A DNA stretch of 64,000 bases from Vibrio tubiashii ATCC 19109 (GCF_000772105.1 NZ_CP009354.1:2356001-2420000), one strand, 5' to 3'; shown: positions 1 through 9,670, counted from the first letter of the stretch. Numbers and translations are program-made. Notes: generated by a model from the letters alone, not told the origin.

Positions 1-21
1 CTTTGAAGTGAACTGACGCAT
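1..21 (-). CDS. mrp: Start of Mrp/ApbC-type P-loop ATPase (partial)
   Basis: Only the first seven codons (MRQFTSK) lie in the window; the gene runs off the left edge on the minus strand. A strong ribosome binding site (AAGGAGGA) sits three bases upstream of the ATG, at 25-32. The assignment rests on position: in gammaproteobacteria mrp, an iron-sulfur carrier ATPase, is commonly divergent from metG. The few visible residues fit but cannot prove it. Confidence 0.6.
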
Positions 22-176
22 AGGTCCTCCTTATGCATCTAATCGTAACACTCCACCAGCCGATACTGAACCCTGAAAAAACTAAGGTATTCCAGTCGTT
101 CCGTCTTGGAGTCACTAGTCTGATGAGGTAGTATTACTCTCTATTTTTTATACATCATTAGAAGCGAATATTAAGT
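22..176. promoter_or_regulatory. Divergent mrp/metG intergenic region
   Basis: This 155-base gap must hold the promoters of both the leftward gene and metG. No operator, hairpin or riboswitch could be recognised with confidence. The metG start has only a weak Shine-Dalgarno-like stretch (AGAAGCG) about ten bases upstream. Confidence 0.4.
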
Positions 177-2237
177 ATGGCGACTGATCCAAGAAAACTA
201 CTGGTCACTTGTGCCCTTCCGTACGCTAACGGTTCGATTCACCTAGGTCATATGCTTGAGCATATTCAAGCTGATATCTGGGTTCGCTACCAACGCCTAC
301 GTGGCAACACTGTAAACTTCATCTGTGCTGACGATGCTCACGGCACGCCAATCATGCTAAAAGCACAACAGATGGGAATTACGCCAGAAGAGATGATCGC
401 TGCAGTAAGTGAAGAGCACCAAAAAGACTTCGCTGGCTTCGATATTAGCTTCGATAACTACCACAGCACGCACTCTGAAGAGAACCGCGAGCTGGCTTCG
501 CACATCTACCTTGAACTTAAGAAAAATGGCTTCATTTCTAGCCGTACAATTTCTCAGCTGTTTGACCCTGAGAAAGAGATGTTCCTACCGGATCGTTTCG
601 TAAAAGGTACGTGTCCTAAGTGTAAGTCAGAAGATCAATACGGCGACAACTGTGATAGCTGTGGTGAAACGTACAGCCCAACTGAACTGATTGAACCTAA
701 ATCAGCAGTCTCTGGCGCGACGCCAGTAATGAAAGATTCTGAGCACTTCTTCTTCGATCTACCTCAGTTTGAAAGCATGCTTCAAGAGTGGACACGCTCT
801 GGCTCACTTCAAGCTGAAACGGCAAACAAGATGCAAGAGTGGTTTGAGTCAGGCCTTCAGCAGTGGGATATCTCTCGTGATGCGCCTTACTTCGGCTTCG
901 AGATCCCAGGTGAAAAAGACAAATTCTTCTACGTATGGCTAGACGCACCTGTTGGTTACATGGCTTCATTCAAGAACCTATGTAACAAAACTGAAGGTCT
1001 AGATTTCGACGAATACTGGAAGAAAGACAGTACCACTGAGCTTTACCACTTCATTGGTAAAGACATTGTTTACTTCCACTCACTATTCTGGCCTGCAATG
1101 CTAGAAGGTGCTGGATTCCGTAAGCCAAACAACGTATTCGTCCACGGCTACGTAACCGTAAACGGCGCGAAGATGTCTAAGTCGAAAGGCACATTCATCA
1201 AGGCAGCGACTTACCTAGATCACCTAGATCCAGAATGTCTACGCTACTACTACGCGGCAAAACTAAACAGCCGTATCGATGACCTAGACCTTAACCTTGA
1301 AGACTTCACTCAGCGCGTAAACGCTGACGTGGTAAACAAGATTGTTAACCTAGCCTCTCGTAACGCTGGCTTCATCACTAAGCGTTTTGAAGGCAAGCTA
1401 TCTGCAGAATTCGCAGAGCCTGAACTTTACAACGAGTTCGCTGCTGCCGCTGATCGTATCGCAGAGCTTTTTGAGACTCGTGAGTTTGGTCGTGCAATCC
1501 GTGAGATCACTGCACTAGCAGACAAAGCGAACCAATACGTTGATGAGAAAGCACCGTGGGTTGTAGCAAAAGAAGAAGGTAAAGACCAAGAACTGCAAGA
1601 TATCTGTTCTGTGGGTATTAACCTATTCCGCGTTCTGATGACTTACCTAAAACCAGTGATGCCAGAGCTTGCTGCGCGTACTGAAGCATTCTTAAACGAA
1701 GAGCTGACTTGGGAAGGCATTGCTGCGCCACTAACTGATCACGAAATCACTAAGTTCAAAGCGTTATTCAACCGTATCGATCCGAAGAAGGTTGAAGCTA
1801 TGGTTGAAGCATCTAAAGAAGATGCAGCAGCAGAAGTTGCAGCGAAAGAAAAAGCTGAAGCTGAAAAGAACAAAGCGAGCCAAACGGAGTTAGATAAAGA
1901 TCCAATCGCAGACGAGATTGAGTTTGACGCTTTCGCAGCCGTTGATATGCGTATCGCACGTATCATCTCTTGTGAAGAAGTGCCAAAAGCAAACAAGCTG
2001 CTTAAGTTCCAACTCGACATCGGTGGCGAAACTCGTCAGGTATTCTCTGGCATTAAGTCAGCGTACAAACCTGAAGAGCTAGAAGGCAAGCTAACGGTAA
2101 TGGTAGCAAACCTTAAGCCGCGTAAGATGAAGTTTGGTATGTCTGAAGGCATGATCCTAGCAGCTGGCCCGGGTGGTAGCGACCTATGGATTCTTGAGCC
2201 GCACGAAGGCGCACAGCCAGGTATGCGTGTAATGTAA
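177..2237 (+). CDS. metG: Methionyl-tRNA synthetase
   Basis: Charges tRNA-Met with methionine using ATP in the cytoplasm; it serves both initiation and elongation. At 686 residues it is the long dimeric type. The class I HIGH motif appears as HLGH near residue 24 and KMSKS near residue 332. Four zinc-binding cysteines lie in two CxxC knuckles at about 146-162 (CPKC and CDSC). The C-terminal 100 residues, from [14 protein letters not shown] on, form the Trbp111/EMAP-like tRNA-binding domain. An alanine-, lysine- and glutamate-rich linker (about 540-580) joins it to the anticodon-binding helices. The gene is monocistronic and ends in a strong terminator. Confidence 0.97.
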   Translation: MATDPRKLLVTCALPYANGSIHLGHMLEHIQADIWVRYQRLRGNTVNFICADDAHGTPIMLKAQQMGITPEEMIAAVSEEHQKDFAGFDISFDNYHSTHSEENRELASHIYLELKKNGFISSRTISQLFDPEKEMFLPDRFVKGTCPKCKSEDQYGDNCDSCGETYSPTELIEPKSAVSGATPVMKDSEHFFFDLPQFESMLQEWTRSGSLQAETANKMQEWFESGLQQWDISRDAPYFGFEIPGEKDKFFYVWLDAPVGYMASFKNLCNKTEGLDFDEYWKKDSTTELYHFIGKDIVYFHSLFWPAMLEGAGFRKPNNVFVHGYVTVNGAKMSKSKGTFIKAATYLDHLDPECLRYYYAAKLNSRIDDLDLNLEDFTQRVNADVVNKIVNLASRNAGFITKRFEGKLSAEFAEPELYNEFAAAADRIAELFETREFGRAIREITALADKANQYVDEKAPWVVAKEEGKDQELQDICSVGINLFRVLMTYLKPVMPELAARTEAFLNEELTWEGIAAPLTDHEITKFKALFNRIDPKKVEAMVEASKEDAAAEVAAKEKAEAEKNKASQTELDKDPIADEIEFDAFAAVDMRIARIISCEEVPKANKLLKFQLDIGGETRQVFSGIKSAYKPEELEGKLTVMVANLKPRKMKFGMSEGMILAAGPGGSDLWILEPHEGAQPGMRVM

Positions 2238-2255
2238 AAAGCATTACGCTTATCG

Positions 2256-2285
2256 AAAGCCCCGCTGATTCAGCGGGGCTTTTTT
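2256..2285 (+). terminator. metG intrinsic terminator
   Basis: A perfect GC-rich hairpin (AAAGCCCCGCTG, loop ATT, CAGCGGGGC) is followed by six T residues, directly downstream of metG. Confidence 0.93.
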
Positions 2286-2437
2286 GTGTTCTTCTTCACA
2301 CTTTCAGTGCTATCTTGCACCAGTTAAGTTCATATGCGTGAACACTAAAAACATAAACCATTGAATTGTATATGGATTATTTTTGGCATCAAACCTGCTC
2401 TACCACTTTATAGGTAATCCATAACAAGGAGTTGGTT

Positions 2438-3250
2438 ATGTTTGTGCTCATTTCAATCATCATTTCATTCGTCGTGCTAGCGACTTTATTCTACTTTTCC
2501 AAAAAGCGTCATTCAGGTTTAGAAAGAAAGTTTGAGATTTTAATCCTGCTGCGCCAGTTACTGCTACTGAGTCGTCAACACAGGGCAATCACCCATCAGG
2601 CGTTGACCAATCACCACTTTGACATGCACCAGAGTCAGCTAGAAGAAAGCTATGACGCTATGATGGAACGTTCGAATGAACTCATTGCCAGCGCTCAGTT
2701 TGAAAACAAGCCTATGTACCGGATTCTGCAATTGAAGCTGAAAAAGCTACACAAGGAATGGGATCAGCGGACCGTGGCTCGTAATCAGGTGATTCATGGT
2801 AAAACCATCAGACACTGTATGTTCTTAATGGATGAAATTGCCATTGCTTGGTTGATCGAGTCAGGGCGAGAAGATATCAGCGATGAGTACCATATGAATT
2901 GGCAGCAGGTACTCGATAGCATGGAGGTACTTACCCAACTAAGAATTTCGATTCAGGACCTCCACTATCCGGAAGGTATGCTGAGAGTTAAATACTATTG
3001 CGATAAAACTAGGCGCAAGCTTAATCAGCTATCACTCATCAGTCCGCTGTCTATTGCTTCGCCAATAAGCTCAAAGGCAATGCATTCACTTTCAGAAATT
3101 AATGCTAGCGACGACATTTTAATGACGAATGAAGAGCTTTATCAGCTCACGACAGATATTTCACTGATCATTTCGCAAGTCTACGATCAGATGCTGTCAG
3201 ATATGACAGAAAGCTTGTATCAGCCGTTACCTAAAGTCGCCCTAGCATAA
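2438..3250 (+). CDS. Unrecognised membrane-anchored protein
   Basis: A protein of 270 residues that I do not recognise. The start is the ATG at 2438, preceded by AAGGAG at 2426-2431 with six bases of spacing; an in-frame TTG two codons upstream is unlikely. One N-terminal membrane segment (about 3-22, MFVLISIIISFVVLATLFYF) is followed by basic residues, so the rest is probably cytoplasmic. The remainder is predicted to be largely helical, with leucine-rich and charged stretches and no obvious catalytic motif. The arrangement LRQLLLLSRQHRAITHQAL recalls helical NIT-like sensor bundles, but that is a guess. It stands alone between two terminator-like hairpins. Confidence 0.7.
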   Translation: MFVLISIIISFVVLATLFYFSKKRHSGLERKFEILILLRQLLLLSRQHRAITHQALTNHHFDMHQSQLEESYDAMMERSNELIASAQFENKPMYRILQLKLKKLHKEWDQRTVARNQVIHGKTIRHCMFLMDEIAIAWLIESGREDISDEYHMNWQQVLDSMEVLTQLRISIQDLHYPEGMLRVKYYCDKTRRKLNQLSLISPLSIASPISSKAMHSLSEINASDDILMTNEELYQLTTDISLIISQVYDQMLSDMTESLYQPLPKVALA

Positions 3251-3270
3251 AGAAAATCATCAGTTGAAAT

Positions 3271-3289
3271 GGGCACTCTCTAAGTGCCC
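3271..3289 (+). terminator. Weak hairpin after the 270-residue gene
   Basis: GGGCACT and AGTGCCC form a seven-base-pair stem with a five-base loop, 20 bases after the stop codon. The following T tract is poor (TTAACTAAACT), so termination may be incomplete. Confidence 0.4.
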
Positions 3290-3426
3290 TTAACTAAACT
3301 GTTGAGCCTATAGACATGTCATTTGCTCAAGGACGTTTTATTTCTATCACCGATAGCGCTTATTTGCTAAAGTCGCGTTCGACAATATCCGGTCAACCTT
3401 GACCCTAGTTAAAAAGAGCAGATCCA

Positions 3427-3906
3427 GTGACTAACAATGAAATCTTGCGTCGTATCCAGCATTCGCTAAATCTAAAAAACAGCCAAATTATTAAAGCTTT
3501 TGAGCAAGCAGACTTCGCAGTTGCTCCAAACCAAGTGAATGACTGGCTGAAAGCCGACTCTGACAAGTCAGTCTCTAAAATGAAAGATAAGGAACTGGCG
3601 CTTTTTCTCAATGGTTTTATCAACCTGAAACGCGGCAAAAAGGACGGTGAACAGCCTAAGCCAGAACAGAAGCTAACCAACAACATGATCTTCATGAAAT
3701 TACGAATTGCGTTGAACATGAAAGCTGAAGATGTTTTGGATGTGCTTGAAGTCGTTGGTATTAGCCTGAGTAAGTATGAAATCGGTGCTTACTTCCGTAA
3801 ACCAAACAATAAGAACTACAAGGCGTGTGAAGACCAAATGCTCTGTGATTTCTTAAATGGCGTACAGTTCACCAACCGTCCTGATTCTGAAGAGTTTATC
3901 GCCTAG
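3427..3906 (+). CDS. DUF1456 (YehS-like) family protein
   Basis: A 159-residue protein made of two similar halves. Each begins with the pattern NNEILRRIQHSLNLK or NNMIFMKLRIALNMK and continues through a conserved helical segment with a [YN]-[DA]-xx-[LF]-[RK]-type turn. This duplicated architecture is that of the DUF1456/YehS family, whose function is unknown. The start is GTG at 3427. An ATG start in the same frame would lose the first conserved repeat, and upstream AAGAGC provides a modest ribosome binding site. No membrane segment or signal peptide is seen. The gene is convergent with udp and shares its terminator. Confidence 0.85.
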   Translation: MTNNEILRRIQHSLNLKNSQIIKAFEQADFAVAPNQVNDWLKADSDKSVSKMKDKELALFLNGFINLKRGKKDGEQPKPEQKLTNNMIFMKLRIALNMKAEDVLDVLEVVGISLSKYEIGAYFRKPNNKNYKACEDQMLCDFLNGVQFTNRPDSEEFIA

Positions 3907-3927
3907 CTATAAATGCTAAGCGCACAA

Positions 3928-3957
3928 AAAAACCTCAATCTTATGATTGAGGTTTTT
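3928..3957. terminator. Bidirectional terminator between DUF1456 gene and udp
   Basis: AAAAACCTCAATC, loop TTAT, GATTGAGGTTTTT: a perfect 13-base-pair stem flanked by A and T tracts, so it can stop both converging transcripts. Confidence 0.93.
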
Positions 3958-3993
3958 AGTATCTAAGGCCGTTCTTTTAAAGAAGGCGAATTG

Positions 3994-4752
3994 TTAAAGC
4001 ATTTTACGTGCTGCTTCAACTACCACTTTAATAGAGCGTGCTTCTGTCTCTTTTAGCGTAGAGTGGTCTGGAATCTCTTTCTGTGTACGGTTGATAATAA
4101 CACCTGCTACACAGCCAGCTTTAAGACCTGAGCTCGCACACATAGTCAGTAGCGTTGCAGACTCCATTTCGAAGTTTAGAACGCCCATGTCTTGCCACTC
4201 TTGCATAGAACCTTGGAAACGCTTAACAACACGACCAGAGAAGGTATCGTAACGCTCTTGACCTGGGTAGAAAGTGTCACTTGATGCCGTAACACCCATG
4301 TGAACGGTTGCACCAGACTCTTCTACTGCCGCTTTCATAGCTGTTGCCACTTCAAAGTCTGCCACAGCTGGGAACTCCATTGGAGCAAAGTGCAGGCTCG
4401 CGCCATCTAGACGAACCGAACCCGTCGATACGATCATATCACCGACATTTACGTGTGGTTGAATCGCACCTGTAGTACCAACGCGTAGGAAAGTACGAAC
4501 ACCAAGCTGCGCCAGTTCTTCTACTGCAATTGAAGTAGAAGGGCCGCCGATACCTGTTGAACAAACAACAACTGGCTTGCCGTCTAGTTCAGCACGGTAA
4601 AGCGTGTATTCGCGGTGACTTGCTAGGAATACTGGGTTTTCCATTTCTTCTGCAATCTTTTGTACACGCGCAGGGTCACCTGGAATGATCGCTAGTGTTG
4701 CGCCAGCAAGATCAGATTCAGTAACACCAAGGTGGAATACAGCTTGAGACAT
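3994..4752 (-). CDS. udp: Uridine phosphorylase
   Basis: Cleaves uridine with phosphate to uracil and ribose 1-phosphate in pyrimidine salvage. The 252 residues match the usual length of the hexameric NP-I family enzyme. GDPARV near residue 26 and [10 protein letters not shown] near 91 are phosphate- and ribose-binding segments; FEMESATL near 195 is the nucleoside-recognition motif. The start has a clear AAGGAG ribosome binding site. The gene is monocistronic. A CRP-like site about 110 bases upstream suggests catabolite control, as in E. coli where CRP and CytR act on udp. Confidence 0.95.
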   Translation of the reverse strand: MSQAVFHLGVTESDLAGATLAIIPGDPARVQKIAEEMENPVFLASHREYTLYRAELDGKPVVVCSTGIGGPSTSIAVEELAQLGVRTFLRVGTTGAIQPHVNVGDMIVSTGSVRLDGASLHFAPMEFPAVADFEVATAMKAAVEESGATVHMGVTASSDTFYPGQERYDTFSGRVVKRFQGSMQEWQDMGVLNFEMESATLLTMCASSGLKAGCVAGVIINRTQKEIPDHSTLKETEARSIKVVVEAARKML

Positions 4753-4860
4753 AGGGGGCTCCTTATTGTGGCGTAGTTGGGTTGTACATTAAACAACCGA
4801 TACGCTCTATAAAATTCATCGGGTACAGGACATACTCTAGCGAACTCCTTGAAGCATTAG

Positions 4861-4876
4861 AGTGATCACCTTCACA
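4861..4876 (-). promoter_or_regulatory. CRP-like site upstream of udp
   Basis: On the minus strand this reads TGTGA-AGGTGA-TCACT, one base from the CRP consensus TGTGA-N6-TCACA. It lies about 110 bases before the udp start. A second half-site (TGTGATGTAAAC) is found near 4921-4932. CytR-like repeats could sit between them (TTGTTGCGGTTG at about 4885), but that is only a suggestion. Confidence 0.55.
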
Positions 4877-4959
4877 ACAACAACCGCAACAAACATCACC
4901 ATTGCACATAAAAACGGTTTACATCACACTTTTACGCAATATAAACTCATTAGTTGCAT

Positions 4960-4997
4960 AAAAAACAGCCCCTACATCAACAATGCAGGGGCTTTTT
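4960..4997 (-). terminator. zntA terminator
   Basis: AGCCCCT at 4967-4973 pairs with AGGGGCT at 4987-4993, with three further inner pairs. On the minus strand it is followed by a T-rich tract (4960-4965), 20 bases after the end of zntA. Confidence 0.85.
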
Positions 4998-5012
4998 ACT
5001 GGGTAGATTTAT

Positions 5013-7313
5013 CTAATCTTGCTTTGACTTAAATTTCAGCAGTCTTAATGCATTGAGAGTCACAATGGCAGTCGCCCCACTGTCAGCCAACACCGCAACC
5101 CAAAGTCCAGTAATACCTAACAAACTCGTTACCAAGAACACGCCTTTCAAGCCAAGCGCGAGAGCAATATTCTGGCGAATGTTGTTCAAGGTAGCCCGCG
5201 AAAGCTCTATCATTCCAGCAAGTTCAATCAGGCGATTGTGGGTAATCGCTGCATCAGCGGTTTCTAACGCGACGTCAGTACCACCTCCCATCGCAATACC
5301 AATGCTTGAGGCTTTCATTGCAGGCGCATCATTGATGCCATCACCGACCATGGCCACATTACCGTTTGCAGAAAGTTGCTCGACATAGCTGACTTTATCT
5401 TGGGGAAGCAGACTCGCCTTATAGTCGATGCCAATCATAGAACTGATGGCTAGCGCGCTGCGCGGATTATCTCCAGTGAGCATAATCGAGTGAATACCCA
5501 ACTCATTAAGCGCTTTCACTGCTTTGGCAGAATCGTCACGCAGAGTATCTTGCCACGCGACCAGACCGATCGCTTTATGCTTCGCTTCGATAGCAACGAC
5601 AACCGTCTTTCCTTGACCTTCGAGTTGCTCAATAGTCTCAACCAAAGCACTAGGTAACGTGATATCCACTTTACTTGGTGCGCTCACCTGATACTCAACA
5701 CCTGATACCACACCGCGCACACCACTCCCAACCAGAGCTTGCTTGTCTTCTGCCTCAACAATCTCTAACTCAAGTTGTTTGGCTTTGTTCACTAGCGATA
5801 CCGCCAGTGGATGGCTTGAACCTACTTCAATGGCGGCAACTTTTTCCAATAGCGACTGCTCTGTCCAGCCCTCTAACGCAATAATGTCAGTGACTTCAGG
5901 TTTGCCTTTGGTTAGCGTTCCTGTTTTATCAAAAGCTATGGTTTCAACGCGGCCTAGCTGCTCTAACGCTGCGCCACCTTTAATCAGAGCTCCTCGACGA
6001 GCGGCAGCGGCTAAGCCAGAAGTGATCGCGGCTGGCGTAGAAATCACTAGTGCACAAGGACAAGCAATCAGAAGCAGTGCCAGGCCACGATAAACCCAAG
6101 TTTCCCAAGGCTGAGCAAACAACAATGGCGGCGTAATGATCACCAGTAGTGACACCAGCATCATCAAAGGCGTATACCAGCGGCTAAATTTATCCAGAAA
6201 ACGTTCTAATGGCGCTTTACGAGATTCTGCTTCTTCGATCAAATGGAGAATACGATCGATGGCATTCTCGCCCTGCTTTGAAGTAATGGTGAATCTCACC
6301 ACTTTATCGACCGCCACGGCGCCTGCCATGACTGAGTCACCTTGATAACGTTCAACAGGTATCGACTCACCTGTGAGGGCACTTTCATCAAAGCTCGCTA
6401 CATCACCGATAAGCTTACCGTCAGCCGGTAATCTTGCGCCCGGTGAAACTTCAATGACATCACCAGGGTGTAGCTCACTTGCCGAGACTTCAACGCGCTG
6501 ACCGTCAACGATTTTAATCGCATTTTCAGGAACCAACTCCATTAATGCTTGGACACCACTACGGGCACGTGAAGCAGCAAAGGCTTCTAATCGTTCACCA
6601 ATGAGGAACAATAGCAACACCATTGCGGCCTCTACGGTTTCTCCCAAATAGAGCGCCCCAAGTGCTGCAACACTCATCAAGGTTTCTATCGCAAAAGGCG
6701 TCCCTGAACGCGCAAGGCTGATGGCTTTTTTACCTATGGGGTATAGTCCCGCCAAGCAGGTAATGACAAACATCCATTCACTAATTTGTGGAAGTGCTGG
6801 TTTAATCGCAGCGGCGATCGCCATAGCAGAAGCAATAGCGATAATCTGCGCATTCTGTTGAAGCACAGACTTCCAACCTGTGGATACTTGTTTTGAAGAC
6901 TTTGAATTAGGGCTAGTAAAGGTAAATCCAGTATCAAGAATTGTTTGTTCGACTAACTGGGCAACACCAACATTATCAGAAGTGATTATGAGTTTTTCGG
7001 TTGCAAAAAGGACTTTAGCCTCAACAATGCCATCGACTCGATTAACGGCTGTTTCCACCTTTCGAGCACAGGCTGGGCAATCCATTCCCTCAATTTTCCA
7101 ACTTTGGGTGTAACGCGCAGAGGAACTGGGCTCGCCCTCTTCGTCAGCAGGGTCTGCACCACTACTGCAACTATTTGAGCTACAACAACTCGACTCGGCA
7201 CTGGCAACCTCTGCCATTTTAATGGTTGAGATTTTAGGGCTAGCGCAAGAGCCTGATTGAGAAGGGTTAGCCGCGACTTTGTCTGAGCGGCATGCTTGAT
7301 GTTTAGTGCACAT
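5013..7313 (-). CDS. zntA: Zn/Cd/Pb-exporting P-type ATPase
   Basis: Exports divalent soft metals across the inner membrane at the cost of ATP. The 766-residue start at 7313 is preferred over the ATG six codons upstream because GGAGA stands seven bases before it. The first 65 residues are rich in Cys and His and probably form an extra metal-binding tail. An HMA domain follows with GMDCPAC (about 76-82). The P1B core has CPC in the sixth membrane segment (about 418), the phosphorylation motif DKTGT (about 459) and GDGIND (about 657). CPC plus a GMDCxxC HMA and a ZntR-like promoter favour Zn/Cd/Pb over copper. It is monocistronic. Confidence 0.93.
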   Translation of the reverse strand: MCTKHQACRSDKVAANPSQSGSCASPKISTIKMAEVASAESSCCSSNSCSSGADPADEEGEPSSSARYTQSWKIEGMDCPACARKVETAVNRVDGIVEAKVLFATEKLIITSDNVGVAQLVEQTILDTGFTFTSPNSKSSKQVSTGWKSVLQQNAQIIAIASAMAIAAAIKPALPQISEWMFVITCLAGLYPIGKKAISLARSGTPFAIETLMSVAALGALYLGETVEAAMVLLLFLIGERLEAFAASRARSGVQALMELVPENAIKIVDGQRVEVSASELHPGDVIEVSPGARLPADGKLIGDVASFDESALTGESIPVERYQGDSVMAGAVAVDKVVRFTITSKQGENAIDRILHLIEEAESRKAPLERFLDKFSRWYTPLMMLVSLLVIITPPLLFAQPWETWVYRGLALLLIACPCALVISTPAAITSGLAAAARRGALIKGGAALEQLGRVETIAFDKTGTLTKGKPEVTDIIALEGWTEQSLLEKVAAIEVGSSHPLAVSLVNKAKQLELEIVEAEDKQALVGSGVRGVVSGVEYQVSAPSKVDITLPSALVETIEQLEGQGKTVVVAIEAKHKAIGLVAWQDTLRDDSAKAVKALNELGIHSIMLTGDNPRSALAISSMIGIDYKASLLPQDKVSYVEQLSANGNVAMVGDGINDAPAMKASSIGIAMGGGTDVALETADAAITHNRLIELAGMIELSRATLNNIRQNIALALGLKGVFLVTSLLGITGLWVAVLADSGATAIVTLNALRLLKFKSKQD

Positions 7314-7342
7314 ATGTTTATCTCCATTCACTGTACACTATG

Positions 7343-7374
7343 AGTGTAAACCTTGGAGCCTACTCCAAGGTCAA
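7343..7374 (-). promoter_or_regulatory. MerR/ZntR-type promoter-operator of zntA
   Basis: Read on the minus strand: -35 TTGACC (7369-7374), a 20-base spacer, then -10 TACACT (7343-7348). The spacer region holds a perfect dyad, CCTTGGAG-N4-CTCCAAGG (7351-7370). Overlong 19-20-base spacers with a central dyad are the hallmark of MerR-family promoters, and the E. coli zntA operator has the closely similar core CTGGAGTCGACTCCAG. The -35 overlaps the stop codon of the upstream MATE gene. No regulator gene lies next to it. Confidence 0.85.
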
Positions 7375-8837
7375 ACTTTTTCTGCCGTTTGTTGCGAAAT
7401 TTCTGTTGTTGAAGCGACGTCATCAATCAATACCGCATCATGACTACAGAAAGGCTGGCTGTTTACGCTGGTAATCGAAGGATCTGAGGCTTCATGCTCA
7501 AGGCAACTTGAACGCATCAAGTCCGAAATATGCTTACGCAGCACAACAATCGCAATCAAACCGAATACCACGGTACCAATTGCCTGACCGTAAAGCACCC
7601 CAAGAGCGCCAAACCAAAACGCCCCTAAATGAACAAAGGGTAAAGTGCCTAATGTTGCTTTGCCTAAGTTCAGTGCCGTTGAGTACAGCGGCTTACCTAG
7701 ATTGTTGAACGAGGTATTGGCAACGAAATGCGCACCGTTGAAAATAAAGCTCACCGCGACATAGGTACAAAACGCCGCAACGATTACTTGTGCATCACCG
7801 TTTAGGCTGAACATACGAATAATCAAATCTTGAGCGAAGTAGAGAATGATACAAACAACGATGGTGTAAAGAGTTGTGACAATTAAAGAGTTATTGAGTG
7901 TCTCTTTAACTCGATCCATACGCTCTGCGCCGTAGTTCTGACCGATGATCGGCCCAACTGCCCCTGAAAGTGCAAAAATTACCGCAAAACAGACTGGTGT
8001 GAGTCGACCTATCACTGCAAACCCAGCAACATAGTTCTCACCGAATTGGGCAATAGCTGAGGTAACAATCGCATTACCAATTGGCGTTGCAATATTGGTG
8101 ATAATTGCGGGTATCGCAATGGCGATAATAATCTTCAGGTTGCTTAACCACACTGCGTAGTTAAATCTCGCGGCGAGTTTGTGTACACGGATAAGTGGGT
8201 AGATTGAGAAAAACAGCACAGTAAAGCGAGCAAATACAGACGCAAGTGCTGCACCTTCTACATTCCAACCAAAACCGAAGATGAATATTGGATCTAGAAT
8301 CGCATTAACAATGCCACCAGCCAGTGTTGCCCACATCGAACGCTTTGCATCGCCCGCGGCACGTAACCCCGCCCCCGCAGCCATAGCGACTGCGATAACA
8401 GGGCCGCTAGGTAAGATTATTCTTAAGTAGGCTTCTGCTCTCTCAGCGGCGACACCATGCGCACCGATGGCTTGAAGCAGCTCTGGAATATAGGCAAACA
8501 TCACCGCCGCGACTATTACACTGATCGTCACCGCAGTGAACATAATACTTGTACTCAGTTCACGCGCATGTTGCTGTTGCTTGGCACCAATGGCTTTAGA
8601 TACCAGCGCCCCCATTGCAATAGAAGTACCGATCGAGATGGAGGTTGAAAAGAAAACTAACGTTCCTGCAAAGCCTACCGCAGCGGCGAGTTCCACTTGC
8701 CCCAGCATACTGATAAACAACATGTCGATAAGGTCGACCACAAATAGTGCCATTAGACCAACCGACCCTGCCCCCGACATAACCAAAATATGTCGCATGG
8801 TTGATCCTTCAACAAATTTGGCACTTTGTTCAGACAT
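7371..8837 (-). CDS. MATE-family multidrug/sodium efflux transporter
   Basis: A 488-residue integral membrane protein with about twelve hydrophobic segments in two similar halves, characteristic of MATE exporters. These expel cationic drugs or metabolites in exchange for Na+ or H+. Family signatures include GTSIAMGALVSKAIGA in the first half and ALSGAVGPIIGQNYGA in the second, plus AGLRAAGDAKRSMWATL. The C-terminal 50 residues are a hydrophilic tail with several acidic and serine residues. AGGAG lies six bases before the ATG. Its stop codon lies inside the zntA promoter. Substrate cannot be read from sequence. Confidence 0.92.
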   Translation of the reverse strand: MSEQSAKFVEGSTMRHILVMSGAGSVGLMALFVVDLIDMLFISMLGQVELAAAVGFAGTLVFFSTSISIGTSIAMGALVSKAIGAKQQQHARELSTSIMFTAVTISVIVAAVMFAYIPELLQAIGAHGVAAERAEAYLRIILPSGPVIAVAMAAGAGLRAAGDAKRSMWATLAGGIVNAILDPIFIFGFGWNVEGAALASVFARFTVLFFSIYPLIRVHKLAARFNYAVWLSNLKIIIAIAIPAIITNIATPIGNAIVTSAIAQFGENYVAGFAVIGRLTPVCFAVIFALSGAVGPIIGQNYGAERMDRVKETLNNSLIVTTLYTIVVCIILYFAQDLIIRMFSLNGDAQVIVAAFCTYVAVSFIFNGAHFVANTSFNNLGKPLYSTALNLGKATLGTLPFVHLGAFWFGALGVLYGQAIGTVVFGLIAIVVLRKHISDLMRSSCLEHEASDPSITSVNSQPFCSHDAVLIDDVASTTEISQQTAEKV

Positions 8838-8870
8838 TCAGCTCTCCTGTTAGGCTTTGCGCTTAGCAAC

Positions 8871-8901
8871 AAAAAAGAAGAGGTGCTCATTTGCACCTCT
8901 T
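8871..8901 (-). terminator. Terminator of the CBS-domain gene
   Basis: AAGAGGTGC (8878-8886) and GCACCTCTT (8893-8901) form a perfect stem. On the minus strand it is followed by six T residues, separating the CBS gene from the MATE gene downstream. Confidence 0.88.
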
Positions 8902-8923
8902 ACCTGTTTAGCAAATCAATATG

Positions 8924-9340
8924 TCACACCGGATGCTTAAAGCAATCTTCGATATTTTTACCAATAGCACGCAAAACATCTCTACGTGTGATGATTCCTA
9001 CTAGCTTACCGGAGTCAATCACAGGATAAACTTTTGGTCGGCCTACTTTCATCATCTCTGCAAGTTCAATAATCGAGGTCTCTGAGGTAACTGACAGCAC
9101 TTCTGGATGCATACAGTCCGAGACGATATGGGTGTCTTGGCAGTAATAGCTGACCTTGAGGAGTTTATCGAGCAAGTCCTGACCAGAGAGGAAACCAATC
9201 ACTTCCTTTTTGTCGTTGAGAACCGGACCACCCAAATATTTTGAGTTCATAACCTTATCTAAAGCGGCACTGAGCGACATCTCCGGCGTAAAGGTTACCG
9301 CTTGCAATGTCATATAGTCTTTTACTTTCAATGATTCCAT
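8924..9340 (-). CDS. CBS-domain pair protein
   Basis: A 138-residue stand-alone Bateman module of two tandem CBS domains (about 6-60 and 75-132). Such modules bind adenine nucleotides and act as regulators. Typical CBS signatures are visible: DKVMNSKYLGGPVLNDKKEVIGFLSG in outline in the first domain, and PVIDSGKLVGIITRRDVLRA in the second. The start at 9340 follows AAGGAG with six bases of spacing; an ATG 11 codons upstream has no such site. It lies 127 bases downstream of the NrtS-like gene in the same orientation. Its partner protein is unknown. Confidence 0.88.
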   Translation of the reverse strand: MESLKVKDYMTLQAVTFTPEMSLSAALDKVMNSKYLGGPVLNDKKEVIGFLSGQDLLDKLLKVSYYCQDTHIVSDCMHPEVLSVTSETSIIELAEMMKVGRPKVYPVIDSGKLVGIITRRDVLRAIGKNIEDCFKHPV

Positions 9341-9466
9341 CTGTGTCTCCTTAACGTGCAAGCTACGCTGCATATATTGTAATTGTTGTCTAATTTCTTG
9401 ATTTTACTAAATGGAAAACAACAATTTTTACAATAGGTGCTGACTATCACGTTTCACAAACCCTCA

Positions 9467-9670
9467 CTAATCGCATTGAGCCTTAGCATCACGATTCGCT
9501 AACCAACTACTAAACAATGAAACACTAAAAGGCACACAATACGTCAGACAAGCCTTGAGCCAGTTTACGCTTGAGGTTCCAAAAATGGCGTCATATTGAT
9601 TGATGATATTGAGCAAGGTTCCCACCACCAAGGCAATGATGATGGCTCTTTTAAACACGATGTAATTCAT
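9467..9670 (-). CDS. nrtS: NrtS-like small membrane protein
   Basis: A 67-residue protein with two membrane segments (about 8-25 and 42-60). The pattern VVGTLLNIINQYDAIF followed by WLKACLTYCVPFSVSLFSS matches the small NrtS family as I recall it, reported as nitrate/nitrite transporters that work as oligomers. AAGGA stands seven bases before the ATG. It is divergent from the GGDEF gene. The name is from family resemblance; transport in this host is not shown. Confidence 0.72.
   Translation of the reverse strand: MNYIVFKRAIIIALVVGTLLNIINQYDAIFGTSSVNWLKACLTYCVPFSVSLFSSWLANRDAKAQCD

Noticed and set aside
6986..7327. 113-codon open frame overlapping the zntA start
   Set aside because: It is a shifted frame of zntA, which has all P-type ATPase motifs; no independent ribosome binding site.
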